From assembly GCA_018398815.1 (NCBI GenBank), contig CM031615.1, forward strand, positions 53,849,756-53,913,755: a DNA stretch of 64,000 bases, read 5' to 3'. The notes below the pieces were generated by a model. It was given only the letters and a program-made list of their open reading frames with translations. It was not told the origin of the DNA and did not search any database. Each line of letters opens with the position of its first letter. Within the stretch, counting starts at the first letter, position 1. The translations under genes were made by a program, and so were the position numbers. This document shows, piece after piece, positions 1 to 64,000 of this stretch. Origin of the DNA: Conus ventricosus (Eukaryota > Mollusca > Gastropoda > Neogastropoda > Conidae).

Positions 1-342
1 AATAATTTCTTATAGTTGTCCTTCAAAATACCATAAGTCTGAAGTACTATCACCAACAGTCAATGAACAGAATGGGAGACCATGATTCAGATGAATGATG
101 AACATGAATTTTAACCTTTCAAAGAACAGTTTGGATCGAGTTGAAGAATGTCAAAAGAGCTGATGAGCAAATCTGTACTACAGCCTAAAGCAAAAAAAAA
201 AAAAAAAAAAAAAAGTAAGGTGAAAGTCACCGACCGTAAACTAAACTATTTTACACTCTTGACTTCTTCGCCGGTCTTGTGCAACTGTCAGAAGCAGCCT
301 TTCTTCTTCTTCTTCTTCCAGATGGGGATGTTTAACCTGCCC
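1..342. other. Non-coding segment, DLD intron
   Basis: AT-rich sequence with a 22-base A-run near 191-212 and a CTT-rich tract near 299-318. Nothing coding is supported. It is presumed to be inside DLD, since the next DLD exon lies beyond position 1. Confidence 0.5.
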
Positions 343-646
343 CGTGCTCACAGTCTTCAAGTAGACTATTCTGGCACACAGGTTGCATGCATTGTGTATT
401 TTCGTGTAGCCGGTACTCACCCGTCTTAGGACATGAGCATCGGGATCTTTAGAGTCCGTGTATGATCTTTTAGTGCATGTGACACAGACTAGACCTCGGT
501 TTATAGTCCCATCCGAACGACTATATGGGGGATGGAGTCAGAACCAATGTTAACTCCGAGGGAAAAATCCCCCTATACCGAAATTCGAACCCGCAACCCC
601 AGGATCACGAGTCCGGCGCTCTACCAACTGAGCTATCAGCCCCCCG
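343..646 (-). repeat. tRNA-derived SINE, copy 1
   Basis: On the minus strand the head reads TAGCTCAGTTGGTAGAGC (A box) and later GGGTTCGAAT (B box), the internal Pol III promoter of a tRNA-derived SINE. The body shares GAGTCAGAACCAATGTTA and the AACTCCGAGGGAAAAATCCC segment with copies at 53765-55600 and 61404-61694. The 5' side of this copy (343-480) is diverged. Confidence 0.8.
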
Positions 647-1015
647 ATTTACTGTGAATTTCCAGTCCAGCTTTGTCATTGCCACCTGAGTCTGAATCAA
701 TTCTTTTTGTGGATAATTCAGTCAGTCTTGCAAGAACGTGGTTGATCAATGCTGACTTGTCCCGTGAGCCATACTTGATTGCGTCATTACACCATGTGCA
801 GACTGCTTGTCCTGGATAGGTGATTTTCCTCATGCAGTCTTTCAGTCTGAGAATCACACTGTGGCTGACGGCGCCTTTGGAACTGGTCAGCATCACTTTT
901 GTGCTCACTTCCTCCTCCAACCACTTCCAAGTCCATTTGTTTTTAACTGAAGCATCGACTGCTTCGCAAGAACTTTCTCGCTTTCTGCTATCTGACGAAA
1001 CATTCTGGTTTCGCT
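636..1015 (-). pseudogene. Transposon-type zinc-finger ORF fragment
   Basis: An open frame of about 125 codons carries VKNKWTWKWLEEEV and then PGQAVCTWCNDAIKYGSRDK followed by SALINHV, a CX2C...H pattern resembling the DNA-binding fingers of transposon-derived genes. No conventional ATG start is seen in this frame. The KNKWxWxW motif recurs in the DNA transposon at 13797-14839 (IKNKWRWEW), which ties the two. The family is not firmly identified, and no inverted repeats were found around this copy. Confidence 0.5.
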
Positions 1016-1257
1016 AGGCTACTCTCGTCACACGAAAGAAAAATTAATGGCGTCAGAAAAAAATTCGCAAACAGTTTGCCGCGTTCTCAAACATCAACTT
1101 CCGCTTTGATGGTTTCGGTCAACCGCAGAATGAAAACAAAGACAGCAGTCTCGACCGCCCAAGCAGAAACCGAAAACTCCATTTGCGAACGGATCAATTG
1201 AGAACACAATATCGATCGACCTCACGCCGTACATTACTTCATCACAAACCACTCTCT

Positions 1258-1259
<2 letters not shown>

Positions 1260-1295
<36 letters not shown>
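1260..1295. repeat. Poly-C tract of about 36 bases
   Basis: An uninterrupted C-run, one of more than ten poly-G/poly-C tracts of 15 or more bases in the window (others near 36040, 36240, 36325, 37828, 39908, 52680, 54908, 56575, 57270 and 59098). Confidence 0.95.
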
Positions 1296-1298
<3 letters not shown>

Positions 1299-1389
1299 TT
1301 TCTCAACGGATTTACACTGATCTCAAAAACGACCCCTGGGGCCATCAAAAAGACGGAAATCCGCCAATCGGCGGAAAAATCCCATCTCT

Positions 1390-1600
1390 GTTATTAGTAC
1401 CCCATTAGTAACATTTATCTGTTCCCCATTTATCATTACTCCTGGTAGATCAGGTGTCTCTACGATCTCTTGATCTACCAACGTGTGCACATTTATTACT
1501 ACCCCCATTTATCATTACTACTGGTAGATTGGGTGTCTCGACGATCTCTTGATCTACCAACGTGTGCACATTTATTACTACCCCATGTATCATTATTACA
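1390..1600 (+). repeat. Tandem repeat of about 98 bp, 2-3 copies
   Basis: Units share CATTTATCATTACT, GGTAGAT..GGTGTCTC and GATCTCTTGATCTACC. Each contains an inverted repeat, GGTAGATCA with TGATCTACC about 18 bases apart. Upstream, TCCGCC-aatc-GGCGGA at 1361-1376 is a perfect 6-bp hairpin. Confidence 0.75.
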
Positions 1601-3725
1601 ATGTAGATCGAGAGTCTCCTGGTGGGATTGGATTGAATAATTTCTCTCCTTTCACGATCGTCGGTACTCTCGCGATTTTGTGCATTTTCGCACAGCTCTC
1701 CCTTTTCTTCCCTCGCGACTTTGTTTACTTCTCGCGAGTTGTGGTCAGTGCCATTTCTGGCACTGTCTCCGTGCTCTGTGCCCCAGCTTAACGCAACTAT
1801 GTCCTCGACATACCTGCTCGGTATTTCTCTGCACACGCCCTTTGTTTATTTTCCACGATCGTACACTCGCCGGTCGTCGGCCGCCATTTTCTCCCTCGTC
1901 GGTCGTGTTTCCCACTATTTTGTCTTCTGGCCGCCCGTACTTCGTACTGGGTCTGCCTTAGACGGTTTAGTGCTCAATATCTTCGTACTAGTACACAATA
2001 TCCACTTTAGTGCTAGAAATTTTGTCCTAGTACAAGTTCGTAATACTATACACTGATCACGATTGATATCTAACATTACTCAGCATTCTACCTGTTGGTG
2101 GCGTGTACGGGTAGTTCGAGTTTTCTGTCGACTTCTCGACTCCTTTACACAACACCACACGGCCGATCGAGATTAATTTACTTCTTCTCGATCGACCATT
2201 TTGTCTCCTCTTTGTGATCGTGTGCTCTGGGTTTGCTCTGCCACCATTGCCCAACATGGTGAAGGACACCGTCGGGTCGAGCCACTTCACCACTCAGAAG
2301 TCGCTCACATTCCCGGAGAACCCGCGGGTCGATTCCGATCCAGAGCAATCCGTCCTCATGGAAGAACGTACGGTCAGGGTAGATGGAGATGACTTTTCCG
2401 CGGAGGGGACGCGTGACCATTCCTCCTCTACCCGTCCGACGGACACACGATCGCTGCGTCCGAAGGCTACTAGGTAAGCGGCCGCCATTTCTAAATGCTC
2501 TCTTTTGACCTGCCCAGAAAGTCTAAGGCAAGGCTGCCCTCAAAGGGCTGATCCAAGTCAAATCTTCTCACCGAAATTCTCCCTCCCCCCGTCTCCATTG
2601 GCCGGCTTGCTCTCTAGCCTCCCGACGTGCAGTGAGACTTCTGTCTATCATGCTGTGTCACGCGACCCTCGGCCCCTGGGGAACCTTGCCGAGCCGCGGA
2701 CCAGCACGGGTGACGGGTCTGGGATGGAATCACCACCCGCCACTCGCCTTGATGAGCCACGTTTCACTTTTCCCCCCGAACTTGATACGTGGACTCACAG
2801 CGCTCTGCCCCACCGCGTACCGGGCACAGGTGCAGCCAACACCTGTGCTCGAGGAGCGCCATGACTCCAGAAGCAGTATTATGGTCACCCCGTCGCACGA
2901 CCTCGGCGGTGTCCATAATTCTGGGCGCGTGGTCACGCCGCGCCAAGAGCCCGGTCGTGTCCATGCACAAGGGCCGTCGACCAACCCCAATCGACCGCCA
3001 CATATTCCCCTAGGGGTACAGGACGTTGGGGAGTCGACTTAATTGGCTTCCCACTTGGGCAACGTCCGCGGTCCCGTTCCTCCGGGGGGAGGATCAACCA
3101 GCGGGACAAGGGTAACCTGACTTTTCCTCTGGGGAAGGAACACGGTGCTGCAGCCAGCCCAATCCACACATATGCGGGTTGGGGGCTCGACTACCGCGTC
3201 CTCCCCACCACCACTAAGGCCCTCCCAGGCCCACACCAAGGACGTGTATGTGGCAGTGCACGTCCCTGGCGGGTACGACAGGCCACGGCCCCTCGATACC
3301 CCCCCGTGGTGTTTCAGGTTACCCGGGTCCTCGGGGACATCCTGCCCACACCCCAGGGCCGCCGCAGCCCGCCTACCTCCCCGGGGACCGGTGGCTCTAT
3401 GCCCCCGAGAGAGACCAGTGGCTTAATTCCAACACGCAACACGACCAGCTCCACGGTGGAATGTGGCACCCAGCCTCATCCACCAGGGTCGACCTCGGTC
3501 TCCCACCTCGGGCGCTGTCCGATCGGCAGGACGGGCTCCCCCAACCTAGCCTGGCCGCCGATCATAGAGCCACGAGGGACCCGCCCTCGCATTCCCCCAC
3601 TACCCAACTAGGGCTAGGGCGGGACCCACACGCACCCCTGAAGTTGCCTCTTGACGAAGATTCTGGGGAGGCACAGAGGGGAGAGAGGGTGGGAACTGAT
3701 GTGCTATCTTCGCAGACAGGTCTGT
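1600..3725 (+). other. CpG-rich segment of unknown origin, possible decayed retroelement or host exon
   Basis: This block is strikingly CpG- and Pro-codon-rich compared with its AT-rich surroundings. From ATG at 2256 a frame of about 73 codons (begins MVKDTVGSSHFTTQKSLTFP) runs to a consensus donor AG|GTAAGC at 2475. A good acceptor, cctgcccag|AAAG, follows only about 43 nt later, but the joined frame stops after some 12 codons. Further overlapping Pro/Gly/His-rich frames continue to 3727 in shifting frames. No protease, RT or capsid motif was recognised. A degenerate gag-like region or a 5' leader of a retroelement is possible. It lies inside the DLD transcription unit on the opposite strand. 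Confidence 0.35.
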
Positions 3726-3830
3726 AATCAAATGGTCAGAACATTTGCCTGCAGAGCTGTCAGCTCATAAGTTCCAATCACCTGTGGGATCAGATTTTCA
3801 TGGTTTGAAAACACTTTCTTCCATCCAGCA
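3722..3830 (+). repeat. tRNA-like SINE head, degenerate
   Basis: The segment ATGGTCAGAACATTTGCCTG followed about 25 bases later by AAGTTCCAATCACC resembles a tRNA A box and B box in plus orientation. It is diverged, and no clear tail or target duplication was found. Confidence 0.4.
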
Positions 3831-3956
3831 GTAAATGAGTACCTATTTCAGATCAGTGGAAGTGGTGGGAGGAATACGGTTGGCCTCTGCCTTACATTAT
3901 GATGTCCTCTAGACACAAGAAATCTCTCACAGTTCAATGCCCCGACAGCCATTAGA

Positions 3957-4235
3957 CTATGAGACTTTATCTCTTTCCCCTTATCTACAGACTAAGGACT
4001 TTCACCTTAGACTGTGAGACTTTATCCCTTTCCCCTTATCTACAGACTAAGGACTTTCACCTTAGACTGCGAGACTTTATCCCTTTCACCTTATCTACAG
4101 ACTAAGGACTTTCACCTTAGACTGCAAGATCCCTTTCACCTTATCTACAGACTAGGGACTTTTACCTTAGACTGCGAGACTTTATCCCTTTCCCCTTATC
4201 TACAGACTAAGGACTTTCACCTTTCAACCTTATCC
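3957..4235 (+). repeat. Minisatellite of about 58 bp, 5 copies, with CTTATCTACAG
   Basis: Units read TTTATCCCTTTCCCC, TTATCTACAGACTAAGG and ACTTTCACCTTAGACT. Each contains a pyrimidine tract followed by CAG, very like a 3' splice site on the plus strand, and a short inverted repeat CTAAGG/CCTTAG. One unit is shortened (near 4125). No exon follows on this strand. Confidence 0.85.
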
Positions 4236-5122
4236 TCAGTGTTCTTTCAGTGGCATGAGTACCTCACAGTTCATTCTGGCCCCCACCCGACATGATCGTA
4301 CCAGGCAAACTCTGTCACAGTTCCAGGGCTAGCAGCCCACATGGGTTTATAAACTCTAGGTCGAATGTGTTGCGCTGCAGAGTCACTTCAGTGCTGTGTA
4401 GTGGGGCTTCTTCTGAACCTGACACTGTGCATTTACAACACAAGGAGTCAGGTGTTCAGTTGACAATATGGGAAAAGTCTCAGCTTCTCGAGTGAACAAC
4501 TTGGAGATGTGTTTGAAATATGAAATATTTGTTCATTTTACAACGCAAAGCTTGCTTACAGTGGAATAAGTAAAACTGCTAAACGTGTTTGAAAACTAAC
4601 AACAAGATTACCTTTACAAGCAGAGTATCCCAGTCTGTTTATTGTGGACTGAGGCAGCATAGCTAGCCAGGCTGGAGGAGCCCACTCTTATGCAGGCTTC
4701 CCGACTGTTACAGGCATGTCCACACCAAGTAGAATACAGTAACTTATCTGGACATGTGTTTGGTTCAATCCTTCATGATGCTTAACAGCCCTGCTCTTAT
4801 CCATAGTCAAAATTAAACATCCATTTTTTTTTCTCTAGCTCCATCAGTAAACCGACCTTCAAATGAAACAAATGTAAATAACAGCTTAACTGATGTAAAT
4901 TCATAACCTTTGTCAAATGAAACAAATGTAAATAACAGCTTAACTGATGTAAATTCATGACCTTTGTCATGTTTCTTTTTCTTTCTTAGTTGCTTTTTTT
5001 CTTGTATGCATGCTCACATTTTTTAACTCTGTTACTGTACACTATTTCTAATTTCGATTTGTAAGATGCTGCTGTTTGCACATGAAGAGAAACCTGTCGA
5101 AACTCAAGCATCACTAGGTTAC
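4236..5122. other. Non-coding segment with a 51-bp tandem duplication
   Basis: This is intron sequence downstream of DLD exon 7. It holds a 51-bp direct duplication at about 4863-4964 (AATGAAACAAATGTAAATAA and the rest of the unit). No further DLD exon was found here. Confidence 0.6.
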
Positions 5123-43283
<38,161 letters not shown>

Positions 43284-43396
43284 GCGCACTTCGAAGTTTA
43301 TTCACTTCCTGTTATACGGACATGGGCGTTCTGCCGCTAATGTTGACAGTCAACTTGTTACATTTGGTTCCGTCATCGTAAAAGTGTCAAAGCACG
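43284..43396. promoter_or_regulatory. Candidate bidirectional DLD/EEA1 promoter
   Basis: Only 113 bp separate the proposed DLD start codon (minus) from the EEA1-like start codon (plus). The segment contains ACTTCCTG (ETS/GABP-type core GGAAGT in reverse), and another CGGAAGT core lies just inside DLD exon 1 near 43252. ETS sites are common in divergent housekeeping and mitochondrial gene promoters. No TATA box is seen. Transcription start sites cannot be placed from sequence, and both 5' UTRs probably overlap this segment. Confidence 0.45.
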
Positions 43397-60915
<17,519 letters not shown>

Positions 60916-61149
60916 GTAAGTCATCTTGAGCACACTCACATGTAGAATGAAACTCATGCTGCATGTAATTATGTTTATATTAATTAATCCAACATGCAAT
61001 AGCCAAGCACCACATACATTCCAAAGCATGCATTGTCGGTCACTCAAAGATTTGCTGGCAACGATAATACACATTTATGCATATATCCACTCTGACAGCT
61101 CCAAGTACACAGTAACACAGCTCACACAGACACAACACATGCCACAGTA

Positions 61150-61240
61150 AAATCGATGTGGAGTTGAACATTGGCATTTGAGTGATGCTGAGATATTTCA
61201 ATGTAGGGGTATCCCGGTTGTTCCATGGTGATTATTTATA
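61150..61240 (+). repeat. Duplicated segment flanking SINE copy 3 (first copy)
   Basis: GATGTGGAGTTGAACATTGG through TTCCATGGTGATTATTTATA is repeated at 61694-61785. The SINE and about 160 bp of other sequence lie between the two copies. Confidence 0.8.
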
Positions 61241-61403
61241 GGGATTTTTTTTCCGCGTATGCAGGCCGATACTCCTTCGGACACTCCCTGTATAAATAGG
61301 CAAGGATTAATCCCATCTACCGAACAAAGGGAGTGGAGTTTTGTGTGTGTGACTGTTTTTTGTCCCGCCATTAAGGCAGCCATACTCCAGCTTCAGGGAA
61401 GGT

Positions 61404-61694
61404 GCATGCTATGTGTAACGTGTCATCCATACCAACCCCCAAACTGGCCTGTCTCTTCGAAAGTTGGTGATGGGATTTTACGTGTGTGCAAGGTGTTATG
61501 CATGCGTTTACACACGGAACCTCGGTTTATAGTCTTATTCGAAGGACTGTAGAGAAAATGGAGTCAGAACCAATGTTATCTCGAGGGAAAAATCCCCCTG
61601 TACTGAAACAGCCTGGCAGAGATTCGAACCCACAACCCCAGGATCACCAAGATTTACGAGTCCAGCATTCTACCACTGAGCTATTCCGGCCTCC
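61404..61694 (-). repeat. tRNA-derived SINE, copy 3
   Basis: Minus-strand head ATAGCTCAGTGGTAGAATGC and GGGTTCGAATC (A and B boxes), body with AAAGTTGGTGATGGGATTT. The 3' half seen in copy 2 is missing. Confidence 0.85.
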
Positions 61695-61785
61695 GATGTG
61701 GAGTTGAATGTTAGTATTTGAGTGATGCTGATTATTTCAGTGTAGGGGTATCCCAGTTGTTCCATGGTGACTATTTATAGGGATA

Positions 61786-62335
61786 ATTCTGGTGGTCTGG
61801 GCTGTGCTGCTTGAGAGGATATTGCAAACCAGCGCCAGGGAAAAACTTCAAAGCATGGCTACATGAGTGCATTTAGGAAGAGGTGAAAAACCTGAAACCA
61901 AGCGGCAGCCTCTTTCTCTGCAGTTAGCAGCCAGGGGTTGTCAGCTTGATGAGTCCACAGTGGAACATGCTAATTTGTCACTTGTGGTGTGATTATGCTC
62001 TGTACCTTCCGTGTGGGGAACAGGAAAAGGTAAAAGTCATTTGCATCTTCAGATCGTCTTTCTGTTTCCGTTGAAATAGGAGCTGTGTCTGACAGGAAAG
62101 AAAAAGGTGCTGAAATGTTGTGGAGTAGCTGTTGAATGGCTGAATATATATTCCCTTGTTGGGGACTGATGGTTGGTGGAAATTTTAACTGACAGCAGAA
62201 GTTATTTTGTTTCACTTGTTGTCTTTCATATTCTGGCTTGAGGTGAGAAAAAAATTCACCGGTATTTTTTTGTTTAAAGCTGAAGAGTTAAAACTGAGAG
62301 GAAATAGTTGTATATCTAACCCCGAAAGTATAGTT
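61786..62335. other. EEA1-like intron sequence, nothing recognised
   Basis: No gene or named repeat is supported here. Confidence 0.5.
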
Positions 62336-62339
62336 CTCT

Positions 62340-63105
62340 CCCATTTTCTGTGTTGTGATAGCTAATGCAGGAGTTGCCACAGTTCTCTTCCATGTTTCTG
62401 TGTCTTGTGGTAGCCAGGCAGAAGTTGCCATAGTTCTCTCCCATGTCTCTGTGGGTTGTGGTTGCCAGGCAGAAGTTGCCATAGTTCTCTCCCATGTTTC
62501 TGTGGGTTGTGGTAGCCGGTGCAGGAGTTGCCATAGTTCTCTCCCTTGTTTCTGTGTCATGTGGTAGCCGGGTGCAGGAGTTGCCATAGTTCTCTCCCAT
62601 GTTTCTGTGTCATGGTGGTGGCCTGTACAGGAGTGCCATAGTTCTCTCCCTTGTTTCTGTGGTCATGTGGTGGCCGTGGCAGGAGTTGCTATAGTTCTCT
62701 CAAATGTTTCTGTGTCTTGTGGGTAGCCGGTGCAGGAGTTGCCATAGTTCTCTCCCATGTTTCTGTGTCTTGTGGTGGCCTGTACAGAAGCTGCCATAGT
62801 TCTCTCCCATGTTTCTGTGTCATGTGGTGGCCTGTACAGAAGTTGCCATAGTTCTCTCCCATGTTTCTGTGTCTTGTGGTGGCCTGTACAGAAGTTGCAT
62901 AGTTCTCTCCCATGTTCTGTGTCTTGTGTGGCCTGTGCAGGATTGCCATAGTTCTCTCCATGTTTCTGTGTCTTGTGGTGGCCTGTACAGAAGTTGCACT
63001 AGTTCTTCCCATGTTTCTGTGTCTTGTGGTGGCCTGTACAGGAGTTGCCATAGTTCTCTCCCATGTTTCTGTCTTGTGGTGACCAGTGCAGGAGTTGCCG
63101 GTCAG
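62340..63105 (+). repeat. Minisatellite of about 52 bp, 15 copies
   Basis: The unit is GAGTTGCCATAGTTCTCTCC, CATGTTTCTGTGTCTTGTGG, TGGCCTGTACAG or GTAGCCGGTGCAG. Each ends in an acceptor-like CAG|GAGTTGCC, resembling the other splice-site arrays, but no exon was found at its end. Confidence 0.92.
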
Positions 63106-63319
63106 TGTGTCTTTTGTCTGTCATATACATTCCATAGGACAGCTCCAGTACTGTACTGCCCAGCTCATGGCATGGGTCCTGGTACTTCAGGTGGTCCCAA
63201 CTCAAAACATCCACTGATCCCTTTCTGCTTTGCTCTCCCTTTGCTGGCCATAACCTGAAGCACCTCATTTCTGATTTCTTTTTCAAATCGCTACACCTTT
63301 CTGACACCTGATAGTGACA

Positions 63320-63925
63320 ACACAGTTTTTTGTGGGGTTCATGGTCACGCCAGCATCAAGGCAATGAGATGGTTGATCAGATTTGCAAGAAAGCAGCAAA
63401 ACAAAGGACAGTTCAGAGTCTCTATCCTCATTACTGATGTGAAACTCTATCGAAGATATCTAGCAAGAGAGCTAGAGCACACAGACAGATAATTATTTTT
63501 TGTTCAAATCCATCCAAACTTTAAAGAGTTTTACCATCTGCAGCTAGTGGCCATAAAGAAGACACCGTTTTGTGCTGATTACTCCCAGGCCACTCTTTAA
63601 ACTCCCACTCATATACAGTGAAGATGCTTTGTAGTACAATCTGTATTATATACTACTCTCTATAAACCATGTTCTTGTAGAGTGTTAGCAACTGACATAA
63701 ATACTTTACATGAGATTTTTGGGTTCTTGAAACTGATGTAGATTTTACATCTGATGTAAGATTTTACGGAAGAAAGAATTTTTTCAACAATGTTCTCATG
63801 ATCTCAGAAATATAGTTCAATCCTTTTTTAAAAGATTATTCTGTATGGAATTCATTTTGATGAGAATGCAGCCCTGGTTTGGCCCCTTGTGGTCAATTGG
63901 GCTACGAACGACATAAGTAAAATTG
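63320..63925 (+). pseudogene. Decayed LINE RNase H and 3' UTR
   Basis: The frame reads pieces of VHGHAGIKGNEMVDQICKKA, an RNase H C-terminal motif like VPGHVGIGGNEMVDRLAKNA of the LINE at 8258-11911. Further on, GATGTAAGATTTTACGGAAG matches the 3' UTR of that LINE (near 8250 in reverse). It ends with a diverged form of the subterminal GGTC...GGGCTA segment. Several stops are present. Confidence 0.7.
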
Positions 63926-64000
63926 TCTTTGTCACTATCATGCATGAAAGGGTATTACATATACTAATCTCAGCTGTGACAAAAGTATGAATATTCATGT

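Overview
This is a eukaryotic, intron-rich and repeat-rich window. Long (GT)n, (GA)n and poly-G tracts, tRNA-derived SINEs, I-type, R2-type and Penelope-like retroelements, and P-like and other DNA transposons together suggest a lophotrochozoan, most likely a marine mollusc. No ribosomal, mitochondrial or other taxonomic marker is present, so that assignment is an inference. I see no bacterial gene, CRISPR array or operon.

Two host genes are arranged head to head. On the minus strand, mitochondrial dihydrolipoyl dehydrogenase (DLD) runs from a proposed first coding exon at 43283-43185 down to an exon at 5224-5123. Seven exons join in phase and cover about the N-terminal half of the enzyme: the presequence, the FAD-binding GSGPGG, the redox pair CLNVGC and the NAD-binding GAGVIG. 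The rest lies beyond position 1. On the plus strand, an EEA1-like gene (early endosome antigen 1, a Rab5 effector) starts at 43397 and continues past 64000. It has two tandem N-terminal zinc fingers and the start of the coiled coil. The two proposed start codons are 113 bp apart, so the genes probably share a bidirectional promoter.

The most unusual feature is inside DLD intron 2. The presequence exon (28666-28597) stays open past its splice donor into a roughly 4.4 kb minus-strand region. That region encodes about 13 copies of a tryptophan-rich module of the type AYLWKCLESWNWD, separated by Ser/Asp-rich YDKSS-type repeats, with a stop near 24152. I do not recognise the family. If the intron is retained, the DLD presequence would be attached to a completely different protein. 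Frame breaks interrupt the region.

A second pattern recurs three times. An intronic minisatellite ends exactly at a real exon, and each repeat unit carries a copy of that exon's 3' splice site: before DLD exon 7 (5225-5700), before the second zinc-finger exon of EEA1 (57550-58193), and before the EEA1 coiled-coil exon (60530-60851). These arrays place many decoy acceptors in front of one exon.

The introns are packed with mobile elements. DLD intron 6 holds a nearly complete I/Nimb-like LINE (8055-15056) with a 14-bp target duplication. Its 5' region is interrupted by a 1043-bp DNA transposon with 13-bp inverted repeats and a 5-bp target duplication. A second member of that DNA-transposon family is at 34416-35125. 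DLD intron 1 contains a 5-kb inverted-repeat structure (35.6-40.6 kb) enclosing a Penelope-like GIY-YIG fragment, followed by a separate 0.9-kb near-perfect palindrome. EEA1 intron 1 contains an R2-type LINE (44110-47827) with a 49-bp flanking duplication and a tRNA-like segment with intact A and B boxes at its 3' end. A P-element-like transposon with a THAP exon (54174-55481) is inserted in a tRNA-SINE with a 7-bp duplication.

Many coding regions carry single-base frameshifts, including EEA1 exon 2. Some may be consensus errors in the assembly, and this affects every statement here about broken reading frames.
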